From NCBI GenBank assembly GCA_029258925.1, contig JAPDJV010000020.1:1-64000 (forward strand): a stretch of 64,000 nt of DNA. The letters are read 5' to 3'. The translations under genes were made by a program, and so were the position numbers. The notes under the pieces are model-generated. The model did no database searches. It saw only the letters and a list, made by a program, of their open reading frames with translations, and was not told the origin of the DNA. The DNA is from Thermoproteota archaeon (GTDB lineage: Archaea; Thermoproteota; Thermoprotei_A; EX4484-217-1; JAPDJV01). Below are positions 56,973 to 64,000 of this stretch, one piece after another. Every line of letters begins with the position of its first letter. Position 1 is the stretch's first letter.

Positions 56973-59410
56973 TAAGATCTGAACCTCTTGCTTAGCAATG
57001 ACAGACGTGCTAAGAATGCTGAAAGCTGGATTTCATCGTCTCCTCCCTCGATTAGCCTAAACTGTATTTCACCAGCATAGTCGGCTATTAAGACTCTTAG
57101 TTCTTCAGGTATCTTAATATCGTTCCCCATGATTTCTCTATGTATTTGTTTTATCACGTCCACGCCGGATAATCCGTAGTTTATCATGGTTTCTCTTAGT
57201 TTAGATCTCGCCCCCAAGAAGTTTCCTGCAAGAGCTAAGTTTAACATCTCTCTTATCTCCTTTGGATGGGCTCTACCAATAACTCTGTAGACTGCTTCCA
57301 CAGTTATTCTGCCTAAAGCGGATGCTGCTTGAAGGACATTTATGGCTTTTCTCATATCACCCTCTGATACCTCATAAACCGTTTTTAAAGCCTCATCATC
57401 ATATTCTACATTTTCCTGCTCAGCTATCCATCTCAATCTAGCAATTATGTCATCTGGTTTCAGCGGTGTGAATCTAAAGAAAGCAGTTCTCGACTGTATG
57501 GGTTCTATTATTTTGCTAGGATAATTAGCTATTAATATGAACCTACATGTAGCAGTATATAATTCCATCAGTCTTCTCAGAGCTTGCTGTGCATCAGCAG
57601 TCATGTTATCGGCTTCGTCTAGAACTATTATTTTAAAGGATATTGGTCCAACTATCATGGTTCTAGCGAACTCTTTCACAGTAGTTCTAATAATATCTAT
57701 GCCACGTGCATCACTAGCATTCAATTCCAAGAAGTATCTGTGATATTCTGGACCATAGAGATCTCTGGCAAGTGCGTGAGCACATGTAGTGTTGTGCAGT
57801 ATTATTGGTCCTCCTCCTCCAACAAAATTGCTGTACTCTGGAACTGTTAGATCATATACTATGCACTCCTTGTTAACAATCCTTTTATCTACTATTTCAT
57901 CCCAGAATATCGATGTAGATTGTAGAAACTTAATATTCCCAATAATCTCAGCTACATCCATGTATAGTTCCACTATTTCATTAATTAAAGAACTCCTTTG
58001 TTCCGGAACATGGAACTCTTTTTTCAGTAAAATTTGTACAGTATTACAATTACTTAATGTATGGTTTTTATAAGGATATTTCAATGAAAATATCAGGCTC
58101 TCCTGTTTCTGCAACCAGACCTCTGCTTCTTTAATGATCTTCCTCAAAAGCCTCCTGTATAGATCAGCGTCTATCGTCCTCTTCTCTAAGAGCATTTTTT
58201 CTTCTAGAGCGGACAAGGACTTTATTTTGAGTATTGTCAGCAGTCTCTTTACATCAGGACTTATCAAAATATTTTCTTCAGTGGCTGAGGAACGTTTAAT
58301 TAAACTTAGAAGTCCCACTTCTTTCATTTTCACTCTAAATCCTATTTTCTTAGCAAATTTGGATAACTCTGTAGATCCTGTTATCGAAATCTCGTAGTAT
58401 TCGCTACTTTCAGAATTTCTAACTCTAAGAATTGATATAATTCCTAGTATTGATAGAGCATATGCAACATCATACATCATCCTCTTAGAGGTGCACGGCA
58501 ACACCACGCTATCCTCATTTACATAAGCCTTGCAATCGAAGTATGCTTTTATAAATGCCGATAAGGTTTCCTTGCTATCCCATACAGGTTCTGGTATCCC
58601 CACTTCCATACTATTGTCTACAACTTTCTTTACAATGTTTAACATATAGCTGTTCTTAGAAACCCTTATTTTCACAAAGCCTCCTTCAGACCTCTCCTCG
58701 CATACTTCTATGCCAGGGACTTCTTTGAAGAGTTCCAGTAATCGTCCTTTAAGCTCTTCATTAACATTGAATGAAATTATACAGTTTTCATCATCGTAGT
58801 GGACTTCTTTCATTCCCATGAAATAGCCTAGGAGCTCCGAGAATTTTACCTTTATGGAATTATCCGACTTCTCAGGCCAGCTAATTATGCGAGGAGTCGC
58901 AATTCTATCACCTACTCTCAACTCTGAGGCATGTATCCATAGGGCTCTTCCATCGCGTAACACTAGTAATGGATGGGTTGGAGTCACCTTTACTATTTTA
59001 CCCGTTTTCGTTTCAAGCTCTACAAGCCTCGAGGTTCTGCCTCTGTAAACATGTGAAATCCTTTCTTTAACTATTTCTCCTTCACTATTCAATGAGAATA
59101 CTTCTATCGATGAATCATTAACATAAAGCTCTCCACACTCACAGCTCTCTTCTCCCCCATAACCCTTCCTCTTCAGAACGTTTTCAACGATAAATCCTAT
59201 TGGTTTGGGTCCTCTGGTAGTTAAGATTAATGTGTCTGGTGTAACACATTTACCTGTACCTGGAGGTCCTGCAAAAAGGCAGTGAGGCATATTCTTTGTT
59301 TTTACGAATTGCATTAATCTACTAACAACTTCTTCTTGATTCACTACCTCACTAAGAGTTTTAGGGCGGTACTTCTCTGCCCATAAAAGTTCTGCTTCAA
59401 CCATCGCCAT
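56972..59410 (-). CDS. rfcS: Replication factor C small subunit with intein
   Basis: 812 residues from ATG 59408-59410 (GGAGG eight bases upstream; the frame runs back to 59539). Extein 1: EKYRPKTLSEVV to GPPGTGK (Walker A). A 486-residue intein follows, then extein 2 from TTCAHALARDLYG with Walker B IIVLDEADNM, SRTAFFRFTPL and the collar domain. After splicing the mature RfcS has 326 residues, the normal size. The clamp loader cannot bind ATP until the intein leaves. Confidence 0.94.
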   Translation of the reverse strand: MAMVEAELLWAEKYRPKTLSEVVNQEEVVSRLMQFVKTKNMPHCLFAGPPGTGKCVTPDTLILTTRGPKPIGFIVENVLKRKGYGGEESCECGELYVNDSSIEVFSLNSEGEIVKERISHVYRGRTSRLVELETKTGKIVKVTPTHPLLVLRDGRALWIHASELRVGDRIATPRIISWPEKSDNSIKVKFSELLGYFMGMKEVHYDDENCIISFNVNEELKGRLLELFKEVPGIEVCEERSEGGFVKIRVSKNSYMLNIVKKVVDNSMEVGIPEPVWDSKETLSAFIKAYFDCKAYVNEDSVVLPCTSKRMMYDVAYALSILGIISILRVRNSESSEYYEISITGSTELSKFAKKIGFRVKMKEVGLLSLIKRSSATEENILISPDVKRLLTILKIKSLSALEEKMLLEKRTIDADLYRRLLRKIIKEAEVWLQKQESLIFSLKYPYKNHTLSNCNTVQILLKKEFHVPEQRSSLINEIVELYMDVAEIIGNIKFLQSTSIFWDEIVDKRIVNKECIVYDLTVPEYSNFVGGGGPIILHNTTCAHALARDLYGPEYHRYFLELNASDARGIDIIRTTVKEFARTMIVGPISFKIIVLDEADNMTADAQQALRRLMELYTATCRFILIANYPSKIIEPIQSRTAFFRFTPLKPDDIIARLRWIAEQENVEYDDEALKTVYEVSEGDMRKAINVLQAASALGRITVEAVYRVIGRAHPKEIREMLNLALAGNFLGARSKLRETMINYGLSGVDVIKQIHREIMGNDIKIPEELRVLIADYAGEIQFRLIEGGDDEIQLSAFLARLSLLSKRFRS
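57791..59248 (-). other. Intein in RfcS Walker A
   Basis: 486 residues beginning CVTPDTLILTTRG and ending IILHN before Thr+1 of the extein. The splicing blocks are canonical: Cys1, the block B TPTHPLL histidine, and the C-terminal His-Asn. It has a LAGLIDADG-type endonuclease domain: ELLGYFMGMKE and FIKAYFDCKAYVN. In the first block the usual acidic residue after GYxxG is missing (GMKE), so nuclease activity may be weakened. The insertion site is the ATP-binding loop, as for the euryarchaeal RFC intein. Confidence 0.9.
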
Positions 59411-59499
59411 ACGGACTTCCTCCAAGTATCCTCTTAAAAGCCCTACTATATTTAAGGCTAGAGATATATACAATACTTGTGGAGCAGAGGATAAGACGT

Positions 59500-60054
59500 A
59501 TGAGTATTGAAATAAGCCTAAGGGCTGTGAAAGAAGCATACATGGAGGAGAACGTGAAGGTCATAGTGGTAGCTGATTATGACGTAGATAGCTATATGGG
59601 TAAGAGAATTGCTTTGAGGAAGGGTGAAGAAGTCGAGCTACCTAGATGGATTGCTAATGCTCTATCTGAGAAGGGAATAGTAAAACTGAAGACTCCATAC
59701 AGCGTGTCTGTGGGAGATTTAAGTAGATATGCATTCCTGGAGTCCAGATCCTCTCACCCATCTTCCCTACAAGCACTGCCCAAGAACATATACTTAGAGT
59801 ACAGGGAGTATATCTCCTCTCTAAGTAAACAGTTAAAGGAGAATTTTAATCCGGAAATATTTGAAGAATTGAGGAAAGCAGAGAACTTCATGAATGAGAT
59901 AGTCAGGTATAGGCTTTCCAAAATACTCAGAGTTGCTTTAGGGAGGGGAACGATGAAGGAGATTGTGGAGAAAATGACTAGGGAGGAACTCATACTATTC
60001 AGAGAGATCAGTAACATTATTGAGAAGTGGGAAAAAATAGTCCTGGAGGGTTAA
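59500..60054 (+). CDS. gins23: GINS subunit Gins23
   Basis: 184 residues from ATG 59500. A small beta domain comes first (VKVIVVADYDVDSYMGKRIALRKGEEVELP) and the helical domain second (YREYISSLSKQLKENF ... EKMTREELILFREISNII), the domain order of Gins23. GINS joins MCM and GAN/Cdc45 in the replicative helicase. It ends 3 bases before the mcm start, the usual crenarchaeal pairing. An in-frame GTG at 59479 near a TATA-placed start is an alternative first codon. Confidence 0.82.
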   Translation: MSIEISLRAVKEAYMEENVKVIVVADYDVDSYMGKRIALRKGEEVELPRWIANALSEKGIVKLKTPYSVSVGDLSRYAFLESRSSHPSSLQALPKNIYLEYREYISSLSKQLKENFNPEIFEELRKAENFMNEIVRYRLSKILRVALGRGTMKEIVEKMTREELILFREISNIIEKWEKIVLEG

Positions 60055-60057
60055 AGA

Positions 60058-63000
60058 TTGGCTGAATCGTACGACGAGGTAGTTCCCGTCCTTAGAGAGG
60101 GATTAGAGGAGGTAGTAGATATTAAGGATAAGTTTTCGCGTTTCTTAAAGGAGTTCAGGGATCGTAATGGAGTATTGAAGTATAGAGAGAAGATTAGAGA
60201 CATGTGTATGCTTGGCCATAAATCTCTCGTTATCGATTGGAACGACGTAAATCTTTACGATAATATCCTGGGAAAGGCTCTCATAGACTATCCTGAGAAA
60301 GTATTGAAAGCTGCTAGCCTCGCACTTAGAGATTACATTGCATATGAGTATCCTGAGTTCTTAGAGGAGGAAAAAGAGGTTTTTGTTAGAGTTAGAGATC
60401 TACCCCAATCAACCCCTATTAGACAGTTGAGAGCTGAAAATATAGGCAAGCTCGTGCAAGTTGAAGGGGTACTAGTGAGAATTACTCCAATAAAGCAGCA
60501 TCTAACATTAGCGTTGTTCAAATGCCCTGCCTGCGGCCAAGAAATAATTATCCCACAGGAATCCGATATCCTAGAAGTCCCAGAGCAATGCCCTAATCCT
60601 GAATGCCCTAGAAAGTCTGGGCCTTTTAGGCTAGTCGTAGAGAAGTCCACATTTACTGATTGGCAGAAAATAGTTGTCCAAGAAAGGCCTGAGGAAGTTC
60701 CATCTGGCCAACTTCCAAGATCAATCGACGTGATTCTGAAGGGAGACCTAGTCGATGCTGCCAGACCCGGTGATAGAGTGAGCATAGTAGGAATACTCAA
60801 AGTAGCGGAAACGAGACTCGTGAGGAGAGGCGGAAGAATAACATTTGACATGTATATTGATGCAAACAACGTTGAAGTTTCCCAGAAAGCTCTGGAGGAA
60901 GTAGAGATAACAAAGGAAGACGAGATGAAGATATTAGAGCTGGCCAGGCAACCGGATATAAGAGAAAAAATTGAGAGGTCCATAGCTCCATTCATATATG
61001 GGTACAGCGACATTAAGAAAGCTATTGCACTATTATTGTTTGGAGGAGTTCCAAAAATCCTCGAAGATGGAACGAGGATTAGAGGAGACATTCATATCCT
61101 GCTTATCGGAGATCCTGGAACTGCAAAGAGCCAGTTACTCCAATATATCGCTAGAATAGCTCCAAGAGGAGTATACACAACGGGTAAGGGCGCCACTGCA
61201 GCTGGTCTATGTGTTAGCCCGGATACGCTGATAATAGATGAAAACGGAGAGATAAGAAGTATAGGAGAACTGATTGATGAGAAGATGGGTGACCGACTGG
61301 GTTCAATAAAATACGAGACAAGAACATGCTCTCTCAACCTATGCAAGAACAGAATTTATTGGGGAGAAGTGACCACACTTTGGAAGCTTAAAAAAGATGT
61401 ATTGGTGAAAATAGTTTCAAACACTGGTTTCTCCGTAAAGCTGACTCCCGAGAATCCGGTGCTCGCTATAAAGAACGGAGTAATAGGCTGGTATAGAGCT
61501 GACCAGTTAGAACCAGGCGATTTAATAGCGGTAGCAAATAGAATTCCAAGAACCCCTAAATCAAGAGGTCTTTCGATGGAGAGTATAGTTAAAAGGATAT
61601 GCCCTGGGTGGGATCTCGACGATAGAAGTGTGAGAAAAGATCTTCCATATATTTTGGGTTACATTTACGTGCTGGGGAAGATAGGAGACAAGAGTGGTGG
61701 AATATTAGTAACCGTTAAATGGTTTAAAGAGGCTACTAGGATATCTCGTATATTAAAGAGAATTTCAAAGAATAGTAGTATTATCATTACGCGTACTAGT
61801 AATAAATATGTGATTTCATGCATAGACGAGCTTCTCTCACGCATCGTTAGGAACTTGCTGTTTCAGAACGGTGTTAAAAGCTTACATCGAAATATTACTG
61901 GATTAAATTATTACAGCTTGAAAATGTTCATTAAAGGTATTTTAGACGCCATATTAAATGAGGGCAACAACATAATACTATCGTCTGAGATCGAAGCCTT
62001 GAAGCTCAAGATATTACTTCTAAAACTGGGAATCCACTCGTCAATTAAGAAATTAAGTGATAGCTGTTTTATGGTAGAAATTAATAATCTGCGTGAAACA
62101 GTAAACCAGTTGCGTGGGAAACTAGAGGTAATAGCGTTTGATGGGGGTCGAGTAAGAGCAAGACGCCATGACATCTTATGGGATGAAGTAAAGGAGGTAA
62201 CGTTAACGCACGGCGAGTTTACAGTATACGATATGACCGTTAAAGAACATCATAATCTCCTAGCTAACGGAATAATAGTGCATAACACTGCCGCTGTTGT
62301 TAGAGATAAGAGAACTGGAGAATATTATCTTGAAGCCGGGGCGCTAGTGTTAGCTGATGGAGGAATATGTGCTGTCGACGAAATAGATAAGATGAGACCT
62401 GAAGATAGAGTCGCCATCCATGAAGCTATGGAGCAGCAGAGCTACCATAAAGATACTGAAATAATTCTTGTAAACGGTGCTAAAGTTAAAATAGGGGAGC
62501 TCGTTGACAAGTTGATAAATGAAAGAAGGGAAAAAGTGATTCATGGATACAAGACGGAAATACTTCCAGTAAACAACCTATATTTACTTGGCTACGACTT
62601 GTCTAAGAAGAAAACTATTATTGTTAAGGCAGATAGAGTGAGCCGTCACATAGCGCCGGATAAGTTCGTAAAGATAACTTTCAGTAATGGTAGATCCATT
62701 ACGGTAACACCTGAACACCCCGTTCTAGTGAGGAATGGAGACGACATTAAGACTGTGCGTGCTGATGAATTAAGAGAAGGAATGATTGTTCCAGCAGTTA
62801 AATACTATAAGCTCCTAGAGGAGCCCATGGTTAGGCTTAACGTGCCAGTCAGCTCTACACTACCACGTGCTCTAAACAGTAATCTAGCTAAGCTGTTGGG
62901 CTACATGCTTTCAGAGGGCTTGACAGAGTTCTACGGGAATCATGAACTGCGATTTACAACGTCGAATGTCCACATATTTGAGGAATTGAAACAACTATTA

Positions 63001-64000
63001 AATGAACTAGGATTAAACTATTTAGTTAAGACTACATCAAATGGAGTAGACAAGCGGGTTTTCGTAATAAAAGTTATGTCGGAAGACTTCTACAGATATA
63101 TTGTTGAGAACTTTCCGGAACTGGCTCCGAGCAGGGATTCTATAGGAGAAGCTGTGAAGAGGAGAGTTCCTTTAAAGATAATGAGAGCTTCCAGCGATCT
63201 TAAGACAAGTTTTCTAAGCGCTTTACTGAATGCTAGTGCTCTCACTTTTGACTCTAAATTAGGGATTCTGGTATCATCAAGAGAGTTAGCTGAAGACCTA
63301 CAAGACTTAATGCTGTCGCTGGGAATACCATCACATATACGCGAAACTAAGTCCAAATATATAGTCTCTCTGCCAATATTAAACGTGAGAGGATTAGAGT
63401 CGACTACATGTGAAATCCAGAAGTCTGAAAACATTGCAGATGCACATGTAAAAGGGCTTAGAGAAGATATTCTATTAAGTAAGGTAGTTAGGCCAGATAA
63501 TTTATTAACTATCCTTGGCGCGCAAGGCTTTGCAGTAAATGTAGTAGAAAACATGCAAAACCATTTCCAGGGAGTAGGAGTCAGCTATTTAGATGGTGGA
63601 GGAAATAGTGTAGAAGACAACATCACGTTTCTGAGAGTAGTTAAAGTAGAGATTATCGCGAACAAGGATTCCAGGTGGGTTTATGATGTAACTGTGGAGC
63701 CGTATCACCTCTTCGTTTCACATGGCTTAATACTGCATAACACTATTAGCATAGCAAAGGCTGGGATTGTTGCAAAACTTAACGCTAGGAGCGCTATTTT
63801 AGCAGCTGGAAACCCTGTTTTCGGGAGATATATACCAGAGAGACCGTTAATGGAGAACATTAACCTACCTGTAACGATTCTGTCAAGATTTGACTTAATA
63901 TTCATCCTAAGAGACATCCCGGAATTGGAGAAAGATACTGGCATGGCTGACCACATATTGAAAGTACATAAAGAAGCCGAACACGTTAGACCCGAAATTC
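60058..64000 (+). CDS. mcm: MCM replicative helicase with two inteins, partial
   Basis: Starts with TTG 60058-60060 behind GGAGGG; no stop before the window ends (1314 codons visible). N-terminal domain with zinc motif CPAC ... CPNPEC (about 157-182). AAA+ core: Walker A LIGDPGTAKSQLL, then GATAAGL, intein 1, TAAVVRDKRTGEYYLEAGALVLADGG, Walker B CAVDEIDKM, AIHEAMEQQ, intein 2, TISIAKAGIVAKLNARS, sensor region AAGNPVFGRY and the arginine finger LSRFDLIF. Without intein sequence the visible part is about 521 residues of a ~690-residue protein. It follows gins23 in one operon. Confidence 0.95.
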   Translation, partial: MAESYDEVVPVLREGLEEVVDIKDKFSRFLKEFRDRNGVLKYREKIRDMCMLGHKSLVIDWNDVNLYDNILGKALIDYPEKVLKAASLALRDYIAYEYPEFLEEEKEVFVRVRDLPQSTPIRQLRAENIGKLVQVEGVLVRITPIKQHLTLALFKCPACGQEIIIPQESDILEVPEQCPNPECPRKSGPFRLVVEKSTFTDWQKIVVQERPEEVPSGQLPRSIDVILKGDLVDAARPGDRVSIVGILKVAETRLVRRGGRITFDMYIDANNVEVSQKALEEVEITKEDEMKILELARQPDIREKIERSIAPFIYGYSDIKKAIALLLFGGVPKILEDGTRIRGDIHILLIGDPGTAKSQLLQYIARIAPRGVYTTGKGATAAGLCVSPDTLIIDENGEIRSIGELIDEKMGDRLGSIKYETRTCSLNLCKNRIYWGEVTTLWKLKKDVLVKIVSNTGFSVKLTPENPVLAIKNGVIGWYRADQLEPGDLIAVANRIPRTPKSRGLSMESIVKRICPGWDLDDRSVRKDLPYILGYIYVLGKIGDKSGGILVTVKWFKEATRISRILKRISKNSSIIITRTSNKYVISCIDELLSRIVRNLLFQNGVKSLHRNITGLNYYSLKMFIKGILDAILNEGNNIILSSEIEALKLKILLLKLGIHSSIKKLSDSCFMVEINNLRETVNQLRGKLEVIAFDGGRVRARRHDILWDEVKEVTLTHGEFTVYDMTVKEHHNLLANGIIVHNTAAVVRDKRTGEYYLEAGALVLADGGICAVDEIDKMRPEDRVAIHEAMEQQSYHKDTEIILVNGAKVKIGELVDKLINERREKVIHGYKTEILPVNNLYLLGYDLSKKKTIIVKADRVSRHIAPDKFVKITFSNGRSITVTPEHPVLVRNGDDIKTVRADELREGMIVPAVKYYKLLEEPMVRLNVPVSSTLPRALNSNLAKLLGYMLSEGLTEFYGNHELRFTTSNVHIFEELKQLLNELGLNYLVKTTSNGVDKRVFVIKVMSEDFYRYIVENFPELAPSRDSIGEAVKRRVPLKIMRASSDLKTSFLSALLNASALTFDSKLGILVSSRELAEDLQDLMLSLGIPSHIRETKSKYIVSLPILNVRGLESTTCEIQKSENIADAHVKGLREDILLSKVVRPDNLLTILGAQGFAVNVVENMQNHFQGVGVSYLDGGGNSVEDNITFLRVVKVEIIANKDSRWVYDVTVEPYHLFVSHGLILHNTISIAKAGIVAKLNARSAILAAGNPVFGRYIPERPLMENINLPVTILSRFDLIFILRDIPELEKDTGMADHILKVHKEAEHVRPEI
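61210..62286 (+). other. MCM intein 1
   Basis: 359 residues from Cys (CVSPDTLIIDENGEI) to GIIVHN before Thr+1, inserted between GATAAGL and TAAVVRD, just after Walker A. Splicing blocks are recognisable (LTPENPVLAI near residue 80; TVYDMTVKEHHNLLANG near the end). It contains weak LAGLIDADG-like segments (YILGYIYVLGKIG and FIKGILDAIL) with no clear catalytic acids in the first, so the endonuclease is probably degenerate. Confidence 0.88.
62440..63741 (+). other. MCM intein 2 (serine-1)
   Basis: 434 residues, beginning with Ser (SYHKDTEIILVNG) and ending LILHN before Thr+1, inserted in MEQQ/TISIAKAG, after Walker B. Blocks: VTPEHPVLVRNG, VYDVTVEPYHLFVSHG. The LAGLIDADG-like LAKLLGYMLSEGL and SFLSALLNASALTF suggest a homing endonuclease. 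Ser in place of Cys as the first nucleophile is less common. Confidence 0.85.

Overview
The window looks like a chromosome segment of a hyperthermophilic crenarchaeote (Thermoproteota, Thermoprotei class). The evidence is aEF-2, ribosomal proteins L37Ae, L15e and S3Ae, the archaeal exosome (Rrp4/Rrp41/Rrp42), SBDS, the proteasome alpha subunit, archaeal RNase P proteins, an XPF-type nuclease, Orc1/Cdc6, RFC large and small subunits, Gins23, MCM, GGTG/GGAGG Shine-Dalgarno sites and TATA-type promoters. I cannot name the genus from sequence alone.

Layout. 1-2.7 kb: an hdrCBA-like operon (hdrA runs off the left edge) behind a lipoate-carrier (GcvH-like) gene. 3.2-7.4 kb: glpABC, anaerobic glycerol-3-phosphate dehydrogenase. 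7.5-13.3 kb: aEF-2, a TnpB scrap with a structured RNA-like tail, an XPF nuclease and an ECF transporter energizing module (EcfT plus two EcfA). 13.5-24.6 kb: the archaeal exosome/proteasome/ribosome superoperon (DHH phosphoesterase, DUF3194, prefoldin beta, Pcc1, Brix, L37Ae, Rrp42, Rrp41, Rrp4, SBDS, PsmA, then Rnp2, Rnp3, a DUF54 protein and L15e). It is split by a segment carrying tpiA, two likely C/D box sRNAs and a possible transposon scar. 24.7-31.5 kb: SerA-like dehydrogenase, TGS GTPase, B12-binding radical SAM protein, GlmU-like sugar nucleotidylyltransferase, S3Ae and tRNA-Gly.

31.5-49.4 kb is an accessory region rich in decayed genes. It holds three VapBC pairs (one toxin frameshifted), TnpB debris, two retropepsin-like genes (one frameshifted, one with Asn at the catalytic Asp position), an HhH-GPD glycosylase, a frameshifted HD protein, a membrane-anchored methyltransferase, and a molybdate/tungstate locus (ModE-like regulator, binding protein, permease, ATPase, ModD). 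Both the binding protein and the ATPase of that locus carry in-frame stop codons. It ends with a heavy-metal P-type ATPase broken by several indels beside an intact SmtB/CzrA-type ArsR regulator. 49.6-51.6 kb is a molybdopterin oxidoreductase that would need the metal supplied by that transporter.

51.8-64 kb returns to core genes: SfsA, a THUMP protein, Orc1/Cdc6 with an overlapping winged-helix gene, TruA, RfcL, RfcS (one intein), Gins23 and MCM (two inteins; the gene runs off the right edge). Three inteins therefore sit in ATPase cores of two neighbouring replication genes.

Observations most worth a second look: the RNase P protein Rnp2 fused to an N-terminal two-helix membrane domain; the lipoyl carrier beside hdrCBA; the three-intein replication cluster; the two nonsense codons in the Mo/W transporter; the catalytic-residue change in the retropepsin-like protein; and C/D sRNA genes embedded in the RNase P/exosome region.
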